Shown here one piece after another: positions 1 to 11,529 of a stretch of 64,000 bases of DNA; position 1 is the first letter of the stretch, and each line of letters begins with the position of its first letter. The notes under the pieces are model-generated. The model was not told where the DNA came from and searched no databases. It worked only from the letters and a program-made list of their open reading frames with translations. Made by a program: the position numbers and the translations under genes. This DNA is from Quercus robur (Eukaryota > Streptophyta > Magnoliopsida > Fagales > Fagaceae). The stretch spans positions 29,035,530 through 29,099,529 of the forward strand of contig NC_065543.1 of NCBI RefSeq assembly GCF_932294415.1, written 5' to 3'.

Positions 1-934
1 GGCATTCAAGGAGCCGGTGCACAAGATCGTAGATCGAATTAAGAACGAACCGTACTTTAGATGGCCGAACAAAATGGGGGAAGACCCATCTCGGAGGAAC
101 CAGAACTTGTACTGCACTTATCACAGAGATAAGGGGCATACCACCGAGCAGTGCCGGGTATTAAAAGATCATCTAGGATAGCTGATGAAAGCAGGGTATT
201 TGAAGGAGTTCGTGATGGATTTTGGGAACCAGGGTACTGGGCAAGGAGCCCAACAAAGAGGAAATCCTCTCCCACCACCACTGGGAGTGATTGAAGTCAT
301 CCATGCTGCACAGAGGAGTACAACAGTGATTAGAAAAAGGGTATTGGCTGTTGTACCCGTAGAAAATTACTCAAATTAGTAGCCCTTCAAAAAGAAAATA
401 AAATTTGGTCGAGAACCTCTTTTTTTCGACGATGACGACCTAGAAGGAACGATTCAGTCATACAATGATGCGTTGGTAGTAACGGCTCGAATAAGGGATT
501 TCTTAGTAAAGTGGGTGATGATATATCAGGGGAGCGAGGCTGACGTGATGTACCCCGACCTTTTCAAGGGGCTCGGGTTGAAAAAGGAGGACCTCTCAAG
601 GTATGATACGCCTCTGGTCGGGTTTGATGGTAGGGTGGTGATTCCCTAGGGGCAAATCTCCCTTCTCGTGAATATGGAAGGTAAGGAGGTAGTTGTAACG
701 TTTATAGTGGTAGCCTCACTTTCTCCTTATACAACGATTTTGGGAAGGCCATAGATTCATGCAATGGAGGCCGTTCCGTCCATCCTGCACGTGAAGATTA
801 AGTTTCGTACCAAGCAGGATGTTGTCGTGGTAAGAGGAAGCCTGCAAGTGGATAGACAGTGCTTAGTCGCGGCAATTGATTGGAAGAACGAGCAGACTTA
901 TCAAAAGGAAACCACCGAGGAGGTAACTTTATAG
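1..934 (+). pseudogene. gag-protease remnant of Gypsy copy A
   Basis: The frame open at position 1 encodes the C-terminal part of Gag, with a zinc knuckle C-x2-H-x4-H-x4-C (CTYHRDKGHTTEQC) at about 110-155. An in-frame TAG at 179-181 interrupts it, and the frame ends at 377-379. Protease follows at about 430-900, after frameshifts. Where the sister copy has the aspartyl-protease motif DQGSGA, this copy reads YQGSEA at about 525-540, so the catalytic Asp is lost. The region ends at a TAG (932-934) that lies at the same place as the gag-pro stop of the sister element. Confidence 0.85.
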
Positions 935-3900
935 CTATTATAGGGGCCCCGATAAGAAAGGGGGGCTAGTTGTGCCGAGGAACTAATGAGAGTTAAAATA
1001 TTACCGGATTTTGACAGATATTTCCAAATAGGAACAAGTATGAAGGACAAGGTATTTTGCCTGGAGCCCATATGAGGTGCTCGAAGTGGATCCCGAATTC
1101 ATAATTCACAGGCTTAATGTAGACTTGTCGTTTCCTCCTAAGAAGCAGAAGCCGAAGAGGTCAGCCAGGGAGCACGTCGAAGCAGTTAAATTGGAGGTTA
1201 AGAGGTTAAAAGAGGTTGGGGTGATAAAGGAAGTCTTCTTCCCCGGAGTGGCTGGCGAATACCGTGGTAGTCAGGAAAAAGAACGGCAAATGGAGGGTTT
1301 GTGTAGATTTCATGGATTTAAATCAAGCATGTCTAAAGGAACTGTTCCCTATGCCAAAAGTCGATCAGTTGGTGGATGCTACCTACGGGCACCCAAGGAT
1401 GAGTTTTTTGGACGCTTTTTAGGGCTATCATCAGATTGCCCTAGCTGTCGAGGACCAGGAAAAGACGGCATTCATCTATCCTGATGCCAATTACCACTAC
1501 ATCGTGATACCTTTCGGATTAAAGAATGTTAAGGCAACATATCAACGAATGATAATGAGGATGTTTCGAGACAAGATTGGGCATACGGTTGAAGTGTACA
1601 TTGATGACATGGTAGTGAAAAGCAAACAAGCAGTACGGCACATTGAGGATCTTCAGGGGCTATTTGAAGTACTTTGGCAACATAAGTTGCGCCTTAATGC
1701 AGAGATGTGCGCTTTTGGGGTAGAAGCTAGCAAGTTCTTAGGATATTTAATCACTTGTCGGGGAATCAAAGCCAATCCAGATCAGATTGAAGCCATGAAG
1801 CGTCTCAGGCCGCCAAGCAATCCAAAGGAGGTGCAAGTATTGACCGGAATGCTGGCCGCTCTTAACCGGTTCATTTCTAAATTTGCTGATCGCTGCCGTC
1901 CATTTTACCAACTTTTGAGGAAGTGGAGGGGATTTCAGTGGAACGAAGAGTGTGAAAAAGCTTTCCAAAACTTGAAGGAATATTTAATGCAGGCACCTAT
2001 GTTGATAGCCGGGGAGGACTTATTCATGTATCTTTCGGTGTCCGATCACGTTGTAAGTGTCGTGCTTCTGAGGGACCAAGGAGTGCAGCAACTCGTATAT
2101 TATATCAGCAAAACCTTGGTCGATGTCGAGACGAGGTATCTACCTTTGGAAAAGTTGGTGTTGGCACTAGTTTATGCACAAGAAAGCTTCCCCATTACTT
2201 TCAAGCTCATACCGTATACGTATTAATTGAATACCCTTTTGCAATCATTGTTGAAAAGATCTGACTTCACGGGACGGATAGCCAACTGGGGGACCCGGCT
2301 CGGAGCCTTTGACATAAGGTATAAGCCAAGGAGTTCGGTGAAGGGGTAGGTGTTGGTTCATTTTGTGGCAGAATTTTCTCCTAGGATCAAAGAAGAAATG
2401 GTTTTTCATGTGGAAAGCCATCCATGGAGGGTGTTTGTGGACGGTGCATCAAACGCCATGAGGGCTGGTACCAGGATTGTCATAATTACTCTAGAAGGAA
2501 TACAGCTGGAGCATTCTTTTAGATTGGGGTTTAGAGCCTCTAATAATGAGGCAGAGTACAAGGCCTTACTTTTTAGGTTGAGGGCCGTTTTAGATATGGG
2601 TGCCCGGGACGTGGAGATCTATTCAGATTCATAGCTGGTGGTTAGCCAGGTACAGGGTAGTTTTGAAGCCTGGGATTTTCGAATGAAAGAGTACTTACTG
2701 GTGGTAAAACAAGTTATGGGTAAGTTCTATACCACAAAGGTGACCCAAATGGCCCGGGAGCAAAATAGACACGCTAATTCCCTGGCTACACTAGCCTCAG
2801 CAATGATTGAGAATGTCCCTTGGTTAATCAAATTGTAGGTCATAATGGAACCGAGCATTAATACCGCGACTGATGTTGGTCTCGCTGAGGTTGGTGTTAC
2901 AGTGATTTCGACAACTAGGCCATGTTGGATAGACCCGATTATTGACTTCTTAGCCAAGGATAAGGTCCTAGATGACGAAAGAGAGACTAATAGGGTTCAC
3001 CGAATAGCCTTTTGATACTGGTTGTCGACAGATAGGAAGCTATATCAAAGGTCCTTTGGAGGGCCATATCTTTTATGCTTACACCTCGAGAAAATAAATG
3101 AACTCTTAGCCGAGCTACATGATGGGGTATGCGGCAGTCATGTGAGGGGACGCTCATTAGCTCACCGGGCAATGACTCAGGGATTTTGGTGGGACGCTAC
3201 TGAATATGTACTTGTGAGCGATGCCAAAAGCATGCCCCTTTGATCCACCAGCCAGTGGGACATCTGAATCCTATCAACAGCCCTTGGCCCTTTGCACAAT
3301 AGGGGCTGGATATTCTCGGCCCATTTCCCTGGGCGATGGGCAATCGAAGGTTTGTTTTAGTGGCTGTTGATTACTTTACCAAGTGGGTGAAGGCAGAAGA
3401 GTTAGCCAATATTCGGGACATGGATGTTAAGAAGTTCGTATGGAAGAATATAGTCACTAAATTTGGGTTGTTGGACTCTTTTATATCTGACAACGGGTTG
3501 TAGTTCGATAGCAGGGCCTTCTGCGAGTTTTGCAGTGATCTCAGCATCAGGAACAGATACTCTACCCCAGCGTATCCTCAAAGCAATGGACAGGCTGAAG
3601 CCGTTAACAAGACAATTGTGAATGGATTGAAGGAAAGGCTGTACGGTGTGAAGGGTAAGTGGGCCAAGGAATTGCCAATGTATTATGGGCATATCAAACA
3701 ACACCCAGGAGATCTACGAGAGAAACTCCGTTTTCTTTAACATATGGGGCAGAAGCCGTGATACCGGCCGAAGTAAACCTATGCAGTGCATGGGTCGAAG
3801 GATTTAATTCCCCCCAAAATGAAGGAATGATGGTGGAACGTTTGGATCTGCTGGAGGAGTACCGAGAGGCGGTGACCATATGGCTTGCCTAGTATTAACA

Positions 3901-4143
3901 GGAGCTTGCTCGGCGTTACAACTAGGATGTGAAGACAAGGGAATTTAGTGTTAGGGACTTAGTGCTACAAAAATCAGTAGGGAACATGCAAGATACAAAT
4001 CTAGGAAACTAGCTCCTACTTGGGAAGGGCCTTATAGGGTCATAGCTATCACGGATGCAGGAGCGTACTACTTGGAAGACCTAGATGAAAGGCCACTTCC
4101 CCGGCCGTGGAATGTCTATAAGTTGAAGAAGTTTTATCACTAA
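935..4143 (+). pseudogene. pol remnant (RT, RNase H, integrase) of Gypsy copy A
   Basis: The pieces are in order. RT lies at about 1077-2220, with the catalytic YIDDMVV preserved at about 1597-1617. A degenerate first RNase H lies at about 1990-2390. A second, archaeal-like RNase H starts at WRVFVDGAS (about 2425) and runs to about 2835. Integrase runs from about 3000, with a zinc-finger part damaged by a deletion near 3190-3240 and core residues recognisable at about 3300-3610. A C-terminal stretch ends at TAA 4141-4143. At least six stops or frameshifts separate the pieces (for example near 1250, 2224, 2632, 2836, 3016 and 3890). No functional polyprotein is possible. Confidence 0.9.
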
Positions 4144-4311
4144 TCGGTTGTACACAAGAGTGTAGATTCAATGTAATTTTGTACATATGCTTTAACTGAT
4201 ATGAAGTTGATGTTTATCCATACAGGTGCATTAAATTCCCTTCCTGTTAGTCCATCAGCCCCGGCTAGCAAAAATAGGAAGGTTAAGAGAACTAAGGTAG
4301 TTTGTTTTAAG

Positions 4312-4655
4312 CTAAGGACAGAAACCTGCTTCTCAGTTCAATTTTTATCACTGAGCAGGTGGAAACCTTAAACTAAACAATTCAAAGGACAGAAACCTAT
4401 TCTCAGTTTGATCATTATCACCAAGCAAGTAGAAACCTTACTGAAAACTAAGGACAGAAACCTGTTCTTGATTCGATTTTCATCACCGAACAGGTGAAAA
4501 CCTTAAACTAAACAATTCTAAGGATAGGAACCTATTCTCGAGTTGATTTTCATCACCGAGTAAGTGAAAACCTTAAATTGAACAATTCTAAGGACAGCAA
4601 CCTGTTTTCGGTTCAATTTCCATCACTGAGCAGGCGGGAACCTTTTTTCAAAAAC
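4312..4655 (+). repeat. Tandem array behind pol, about 5 units of about 66-70 bp (copy A)
   Basis: The unit begins near AAGGACAGAAACCTG and ends near CAGGTGGAAACCTTA. It recurs at about 4316, 4383, 4450, 4514 and 4583 with some divergence. The same array, inverted because the element is inverted, lies at 40480-40765 in the second Gypsy copy. Tandem repeats in the untranslated region between pol and the 3' LTR are typical of Tat/Ogre-type elements. Each unit contains a short imperfect inverted repeat around CGAG...CTCGG, so a hairpin is possible. The function is unknown. Confidence 0.85.
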
Positions 4656-5039
4656 CATCAACAAATATCGAATTTGATTATTACCATCGAGGAGCCAAGT
4701 CTTTCTAGGTACAAGTGACCCTGTCCATGCTGGTCTGGGCTATCATGAATGGCCGGCAACTGCTTGACCTCACGACTTGAGAAAGAGCATCAATCACGGG
4801 GTTAAATCACCCGGTCATTTGGAACACGTGCATATTTATAAAACAGGAAGATAATAAAAGAACATAACAGGAAAAATAGTAGAAAACATTGGTAAATATG
4901 ATTAAGCAAACAAGTAAAGGTTAAAATAGTGTTTTGTCACCATAGCTCGGTGACTTTGGGAAAATTAAATCTTGAAAAATGATTGTTCCCTCACCACAAC
5001 CCGGTGATGTAGGTGAGCTGAATAAAGAAATTAAACTAA

Positions 5040-7403
5040 AAAGGAATAAGAAGTAGAAACTGAGTCCGGGAATCAAGCTGATGGATCTGGGAACTAGAAC
5101 TGGGCGACGTCCTCTGAAGGCTATTAGGCTGCAAGAAATGGTTGGACGTCCTCGCTGGGCTGATCACCAACATACGGGTTGTTGGTGGCCTCCAAGTCAA
5201 TCGACTCCATGTGGGAGTCAATTGCCTCCACCAACTCCCTCATGCTCGCTGTCTCTTCCTCGTTAATGGCACCGGGAGGGTTTTAGGCAGTAGTAGAAGG
5301 GACCGGGAAAGGGATTTGGTTGGGATTTCTTAAAGGAGAGTCCTTAGGGACCCCCATGGCTTGCAGGGCAGCCAATCAACCTTCCTCAAAGGCCAGCTTC
5401 CGGACTTCATTTATAACGGGCTCTGCCAAGTTTTCCACGTCGGCGAACCCCTCATTATACCATTTATTTTTACAAGCCTCCAGAGCTGCCTTCAAGTCAA
5501 CCAACTCCTCTACCTGCTCTCTGTTCAGACTTGCAGCCTTTGCCAATTTCAGCTCGGTTTTCACCCAATTTGGTCTTTATCTCTGAGGACTTTTTTTTCG
5601 TTGACATCCGGGCCTTCTCTAACGCAGCAGCCTTCTTCTCTGCAGTCACGGCAGCCTTGGTTTTCTTTATAGCACTTGCCTCAACCACATCCTTGAGGGC
5701 TTTCTCCTGCTCGGCATCCTCGGCCAGCTCCTTCAACCGCCCATAAAGGACGTGAGTCAGTTGAACGGCCTAATAAAACAAATAATAAGTATAGCAAAAG
5801 GAAAATATAATAAGTACAACAAAAACTATGTAAAAGCTGAAAGAAAACTAAGAGACATGAGATTACTGCAATGGTGTGCCATTGCAACTGCCTGCCCAGT
5901 GACTCATCCATCCCATCCTCAAAAGCGTGCACGTCCTCGGGCAACAAGAGACCGCACACCAAACTTTGGGCAATGCGACCTTTTCCCACACATACGCTTG
6001 CGGTGGTAGGAAGTGGTTTGCCATCCAGTTGAAACGTAGGCTACCATCCCTGCACAAGTTGAGAGGTGGACACCACGTTTGTCCCCGGTTGGACTGTTGG
6101 CTCCCAAATGAAGATATTCCTTGATGGCCTAGGGGGAGTTCTAGTTAGCGCGTCACCCGAGTCGGTCGAGATCTATTCGGATGTGCATTGTCTCTTCCGG
6201 AAGTGGCCGAAAGGAGGAGGATAAGGAGGGGGGAGTTTGGCCATGGCCCAAAGGTGGTTGCTGCTGCGTGGCTGGCCGGGTGCTAGGAATAAAACGACTA
6301 ACCGTCATCGTCCTTCGCGTCACCATACTTTCACTTTGATCTGATTCGGTATCAGAGTCAATAGATTCGACGGCTGTTTCCTCAGCTTCCTGAATGATCG
6401 TTTTGGGTTCAACAAGATCCTCGGGTTCAATAAAGGCCTCGGGTTAGACGGGAGCTTCAGGCTGCACGAGCATGTGTGCTTGATCTCGGTGGCATTGAGA
6501 CATGCACTCAGCCGACTCGTCTGGTATGGGTGCAAGTTTGTCCGAACAAGTGTACCGCAGACCAAGGTCACAAGCTTCACCTACTGTGAGCCTCAGAGGA
6601 AGAAAATTTGCATGCCGTATGTCAATGTATGAAAGGAGGGGACTGTCAACTAACAAAGCTTGGCTGAATGCTTACCAAGTAGAATACACGGGATCAAAGC
6701 TGAGGATTAAGTGAGATGCTCAGAGCTGTCTGTCCCAATGTATGAAAATTTCTAACCTAAGCACAAAATTTAGGTCCTAAGATCCTTCTTAAACCTTTTG
6801 CTCTCTGCACGAAAGCAGCATAACAATTGATTAGTAATTACTTGATCGAATCAAAATTAATAAATTAACAAGATCAAATTAAGAAAGTATATATGGAACC
6901 GACCAACATCGCACAGTAAGTACGCGCAAGGGAGATCCCCGGCAAGCCAGTTGCCGCTACAAACTCTCCAACTAAGTTCCTATTTGAGTTAGGCAGGTAT
7001 GAAATAAGCCGTACCCTCATGTCTCTAGTTTTTAAGTAATAGTCTGAATTAATATTGCCGCACAAACTATACATGTAATTAATGTCATGATAGTTCAGTT
7101 GCAAGCCAAACAATTGGTTCAACCTACTGACGTAACTCACCATTCGGTAAAAGTTTAGGGGAGTTGGTCGGGATACAGACTGTAAAATCTAAGTGTACCT
7201 ATGATGAGGGGGTCAACGAGGAACCTAATCCCACCCTCAAGAATTGCCATTAAAGGGAAGAAAACTGTATTTGCCCCACGGTGCCTTTGGATGTCAATAT
7301 CACCCTCGTGATAGTTGGCAATATCAACATCCTCAGGGATGTTGTAGGCAACCCTAAAGGTAGCCAAAGAGGCTTCTAAGGAAAGGAGATATGAATAGCC
7401 CAT
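5040..7403 (-). pseudogene. Antisense gene of Gypsy copy A (Transposase_28-type protein), decayed
   Basis: This gene reads leftwards, against gag-pol. Exon 1 starts at ATG 7401-7403 (MGYSYLL...) and carries the conserved block VDPL..G.LRFYSLYPDQLP, interrupted by a 1-bp frameshift near 7155. It continues at 7143-6960 with NYMYSLCG. Exon 2 pieces lie at about 6690-5860 (LLVDSPLLSYID; LLLPEDVHAFEDG). Exon 3 at about 5740-5200 has an Ala/Lys/Glu-rich coiled coil and the motif KWYNEGFADVEN. The segments align exon by exon with the better copy at 37927-40219. The domain resembles the family annotated as putative gypsy type transposon (Pfam Transposase_28). Several stops show it is dead. Confidence 0.75.
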
Positions 7404-7608
7404 TCTCTAAGGTAAGATTCCTAGAACTACAATTATGATAGAACAAAAAGAAATAGAACAAGTAGAAGGAAAGGAAAAAGGAACTTACTGAGGGCTATAA
7501 GGAGGAAGAGTGTTTTGGGCTAGAAGACGAACGCACAGGGTGTATGCTTGGCAAAGTGAAAGTTTGGAGAATGAAGAATGCAAAAGTGAAGGAGAGATTC
7601 AAAAATGG

Positions 7609-7618
7609 CTATTTATAG
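7609..7618 (-). promoter_or_regulatory. TATA box of the antisense gene, copy A
   Basis: On the minus strand this reads CTATAAATAG, about 205 bp upstream of the ATG of the antisense gene. The identical decamer lies at the same place in the second copy (37657-37666). Conservation between two diverged copies supports a dedicated promoter for the antisense gene. Confidence 0.65.
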
Positions 7619-7639
7619 AGGCCGAAGGGTGAAATAAAT

Positions 7640-7975
7640 CATCTGCCGAACATCCCCTCTAAAGTGGGGAGCTAGTTCCAATGCCACCCTCACCACTCCC
7701 CACTCCCAACTAAACATCCACTTAACAGTAACGACATTGGACCTCCTGTACCACTAACCACAAGAGTAATCATGACTCCCCACTACTCATTGGGCTATAA
7801 ATATGAGAAGACAAGGGAGAAGAGGGGGTTGTTGAAAGGTGGGAGAGAAAATTGAGGATTGGGAGAGAGAGGGAGAAAAATTTGTTGAGTCTCTATGCCA
7901 AGAACAACCCAAAGTAGGAAACTCAAGCCCACGATACAAATAAATTGTGAGCCCGAGTATGGCCCAACCTAATAG
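7640..7975 (+). repeat. Partial 3' LTR of Gypsy copy A
   Basis: About 330 bp aligns with the second half of the 596-bp LTR at 36770-37365 in reverse orientation. Shared landmarks are GCCGAACAT, AACATCCACTT, the run around CCCACTA...GGGCTATAAAT, and CAAATAAATTGTGAGCCC. The first half of the LTR and the polypurine tract appear to be deleted: the sequence passes from the antisense-gene promoter straight into mid-LTR. No TSD can be checked because the left end is outside the window. Confidence 0.75.
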
Positions 7976-8152
7976 CCTCGTCTTTGGCGCGCATAAATGG
8001 CATAGGAATTTTTCAGTTAAGGAAGCCATAACCTGGTCCAGATCATTCCTCACAACAACTCCTATTCCAGATTCATCTGTCTCCGCAAAGCATGCGCCAT
8101 CATAGTTCACCTTATAAGTGTCTCGCATCAGTGGGTTCCAATGTTGAACCAT
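7966..8152 (-). pseudogene. LINE RNase H domain fragment
   Basis: The minus strand encodes MVQHWNPL...YKVNYDGACF...ESGIGVVVRNDLDQVMASLTEK. This is the start of the RNase H-like (RVT_3) domain found at the end of plant L1 ORF2, with the first catalytic Asp in YDGA. The domain breaks off at about 7970, where the LTR of Gypsy copy A begins. This suggests that the Gypsy element landed in, or was joined to, an older LINE. Confidence 0.65.
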
Positions 8153-8159
8153 TGCCTTT

Positions 8160-8469
8160 GTTTTCTTGGGTCTGATTTTGGGTTTTGCTTGGAATTCTAC
8201 TAAAGAAACTTCTACTGCATCGAGGAGCTTATTCGGTGGTAGGTTTGGCTATTGAAATGGCATTTGTTTCTTCTGCACCATACGAACCATGCCAAGACCG
8301 TGAACAGTTCAAGATTTTCCTCATGTTGAGATAGTGGAATTCAAATGCGGAGAAGCTAAAAAATTTAAAAGTTGTGAGTGATAGTTGAGTATTAAGGGAG
8401 ATAAACATGGGATAGTGGGAATTCAAATGTGTATTTGTATTTTTTTTTTTTTTTTTTGAGAAGGCAAAA

Positions 8470-8507
<38 letters not shown>

Positions 8508-9088
8508 AATGTTTATTAAATATATGAAGATCAATTTACTTATTTACCCTCACTTGTTTGTTGGTTTGAAATAATGTTTAATAATTATTAGGGGTGTATT
8601 AGAGAATTTAGAGACAGGTAACTAACTCTGGGTATCCTCTTAATATATAAAGAAGAGATAAGGATTTATTATATTCACACCATCCATTAGAATATATATA
8701 TATTTTTTACTTAATCCATTAGAATATTGTCATATCATATATTCTTTAAATGATATATTGACTTCATAAACAAGCATAATCACAATAAATACCTATTAAT
8801 AAGTATCATAATTATTAATTTTTATATTTAGAAAAAAAATCTAAAATATAAAGAATATTAGATTCAGATCTTCTAAATTTCCAAAGGAACACTATCACAT
8901 AGAGTTCTTAAAATCTTGACTTTTCATTTCTAATATAAAGGTTCAAATGATGCTATGTAAGCATTCCACTAATTAACCCATTAAAATAATAATTTTTTAA
9001 TAGAAAAATTAAAAATCGAGGCTTAACTGCTTAGCATCATTAACAATGATGTCTGCAAAGGGGAAAGACCTCTAACAAAAGAGAAAGG
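8160..9088. other. AT-rich intergenic DNA
   Basis: No gene is visible. It contains a T18 tract (8439-8457), a TA microsatellite (about 8474-8502) and generally AT-rich sequence. Short open frames here are low-complexity. Confidence 0.6.
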
Positions 9089-9262
9089 TTATGTTCAAAA
9101 TATTTTCACAACACTTTCACAAAAAATCCTAAATGACAAGTTGCTACTGGCTGTTATTGAATAGTAAAAAAGTAATTTAAGTGGTAGATTCAAATTAGAA
9201 TTAATAATAACTTTTCACCTATACTTTGTTATGAAATTGCTATGAAAATAGAGTTGATTCAT
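9089..9262. mobile_element. MITE, family with CATTTTCACAACAA-type TIRs (copy 1 of 3)
   Basis: The left end (TTCAAAATATTTTCACAACA) and the reverse complement of the right end form an imperfect inverted repeat. The interior (GGTAGATTCAAATTAGAA...TAATAA) matches the MITEs at 48636-48803 and 48944-49121. No clear TSD. Superfamily uncertain. Confidence 0.6.
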
Positions 9263-9454
9263 CGTTATGTATGTGTGATATGATGCATACATTCTTCTAC
9301 AAATCTATCATTGGTGATTCATGGAGGAATGCAGACCATGGGTTTAGGAAGGAGGGGAAAGACTTTTGGGTTTTTATTTTTATTTTTACTTTTTCCTCTA
9401 GAGATGTTTACGTCAACACTAGCAATTAGCTGAGTTTTTTTATTAAAAAAATTA

Positions 9455-9790
9455 GGGTAAAATATTATTTTGGTTTTTGAATTTTACCAAAAATTCGTTT
9501 TTCATCTCTAAACTTTAAAAAGGTTCTTTTTTCATCCCTAAACTTTGTAAAGAGTTTTTTCAGTAGTTTAGGGGGGGAAAAAAAGGAATGAAAGTAGAAC
9601 TTTTTTCAATAGTATATGGATGAAAACCAAATTTTTGGGAAAGTTTAAGGACATAAATAAAATATCTTCAATAGTTTAGGGACGAAAGATGAACTTTTCA
9701 ATAGTTTAAGGATGAAAAATGAACTTCTTAAAGTTTAAAGATGAAAAATAATTTATTTATAAAATTTAAGGACCAAAATAGTATTTTATT
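9455..9790. mobile_element. Mutator-like MITE with 9-bp TSD
   Basis: The left arm begins GGGTAAAATATTATTTTGG and the right arm, read inverted, begins AATAAAATACTATTTTGG. Both arms continue with the reiterated phrase CATC(C/T)(C/T)TAAACTTT, so most of the 336 bp is a long inverted repeat. The 9-bp sequence AAAAAATTA flanks it at 9446-9454 and 9791-9799. A 9-bp TSD with long TIRs fits a MULE-type non-autonomous element. Confidence 0.7.
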
Positions 9791-9806
9791 AAAAAATTAT
9801 TATTTT

Positions 9807-9819
9807 AATAGTTTACTCA
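9807..9819 (+). repeat. Left TSD of LINE 9820-15674
   Basis: AATAGTTTACTCA here is repeated exactly at 15673-15685, directly after the poly(A) tail of the LINE. Confidence 0.85.
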
Positions 9820-10031
9820 GTATGATCAAATTTTAGTTAAAGGTTTCTCTATAGCCACGGAAGTAGCCTCTAAAATTTCCTTGGCACGGTAGAATTGGAG
9901 AGTCCTTTCGTCGTCTGAAGGTGTTGTCTAGTTTTCCTTGGAGTAACAAGTTTATTCCAAGGCTAGTGGGGTTTTTTCCAGGGGTTAGGGAAACAGTGAT
10001 AAGGTTTGGAGGGTGAATAGGGTGGGGTGAA

Positions 10032-11165
10032 ATGGAAGACCTCACGCAGAGTTGGAGCCGTCTGACTCTAACTGATAGGGAGGGACCAGGATGTAGTCTA
10101 ACGGCTACTAACAGTTTAGAGGAATTTTCCATCCTAGCAAAGTTTTTCACGAAGAGAAATCTAAGCATTGATGCCATTGCACGAACCTTCAACCCAATAT
10201 GGAGGGCTCGCAATGGTTTCAAAATCCAGAATTATGGAGATCACATGGTTTTATTCACTTTCGATAATAAGAATGATGTTGATCGAATCATAGCAAGTGA
10301 GCCATGGAGTTTTGACAAACATTTGGTGGCGATGCAGAAATACGACAAAGAAACGCCAATAGATGAGGTTAAATTTGAAAGAGCAAGCTTTTGGGTTCAA
10401 CTACATGGTATACCACCAAAATACATGACAAAGGAAGCGGCTTTGAAAATCAGTGGAGTGATTGGGGAAGTGACCATTCCCAAAGATTTCAAGGAAATTG
10501 ATGGAGGGAATTTTCTTCGACTACGGGTGAACATAGATTTATCTTTACCTTTATGTCGAGGCAGACTCATTTCTTTAGAGAATGGGAGGCAAGTTTGGAT
10601 CAGTTTCAAGTATGAACGACTACCAAATGTGTGCTATTGGTACAGATGTCTTACATATGATGACAAGGAGTGTGGGATATGGATTGATAGTGAGGGAACC
10701 CTTAAGCCAGAGGACAGACAGTTCGGTCCAAGTTTATGAACTTCAGCTTTAACACCAACAAGGAAAATGGGACTGACAGTGCCGAGATATTATTCGTCAT
10801 GGAAGAAGGCTGAGACTACCACTGTCACTACACCTATGGAGGCCGAGGTGACTGCAAACCTGGAACAGCTGGTGATGATAATAACGGAAAATGCTCAGGC
10901 CGATGGTCGGAGTGAAATAGATGGAGTAACGCCCACCAAGGAGTTGAAGTGTAACGCATAAAGCAACAGTAATGGCGTGGCTGATTCAACGGTGCGATAT
11001 ATTAATTATGGACAGGAAAATAATCTTAAGACAAATATGAATGCTGAGCCGTTGCTTAATCCACAGTAGCATGAGTTTCAATTGCATTCAATTAACATCA
11101 ATACCTAATCAGACACTCAACCGAATTATGAGGAATTAAACACGAAATCAAAGGAGAATAATTGG
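10032..11165 (+). pseudogene. LINE-A ORF1 (DUF4283 plus zinc-knuckle protein), broken
   Basis: The reading frame from ATG 10032 gives 235 residues. A DUF4283-type domain spans about residues 20-110 (FFTKRNLSIDAIARTF...EPWSFDKHLVAM), then comes an RNA-binding linker and a zinc knuckle at about residue 200. The knuckle is degenerate: CYWYRCLTYDDKEC has Tyr in place of the second Cys and of the His, so zinc binding is probably lost. The frame stops at 10737-10739. The usual Ser/Asn-rich C-terminal tail continues in other frames to about 11165. In living elements this protein coats the RNA. Confidence 0.85.
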
Positions 11166-11529
11166 GCATTGAAAACACAAGTCAGCAGTAAGAAAATGGA
11201 CCTGTGCTCACGAGAATGGAATACACGTGCCACCAAAACAGAGATGTGCAATGAAAAATTAAGTGAATCTCACGTGACCATCCCAAGTCGGCTAGGGTTT
11301 CCAAACCAACTCCAAGCACAACTCGTATCCTCCCCACCTAGACACGAAAAAAACGGCCAATATCAAACAAAGCAGTCCCGGTCTCAAAGATTTGTCTGGG
11401 CAAAAAATGTGGAGTTCTTGAATCAAGTGCAGCATTCGATGGTCCTAACAAACGGCAACAGATTATTCAAGGTGGTAATGATGAAAAACTTGAATTGGCG
11501 GAGGCTGTTCATCAGCCCCGCCAGGGGCA

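Larger units (their letters stand above)
1..7975 (+). mobile_element. Degenerate Ty3/Gypsy element, Tat lineage (copy A), 5' end outside window
   Basis: The order is gag, protease, RT, RNase H, integrase on the + strand, then a tandem-repeat array, an antisense gene on the minus strand and a piece of 3' LTR. The same order, inverted, occurs in the well-preserved copy at 36770-46886, and protein fragments of the two copies align throughout. Two RNase H-like regions in a row and an antisense extra ORF behind pol are known traits of the plant Tat lineage. Copy A is riddled with stops and frameshifts and cannot make full-length proteins. Its 5' LTR and the start of gag lie beyond position 1. The right end is blurred: LTR similarity fades at about 7970-7990. 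Confidence 0.9.

Noticed and set aside
4312-4655. CRISPR-like array
   Set aside because: Repeats are directly adjacent with no unique spacers, in a plant retrotransposon. This is a tandem array, not CRISPR.
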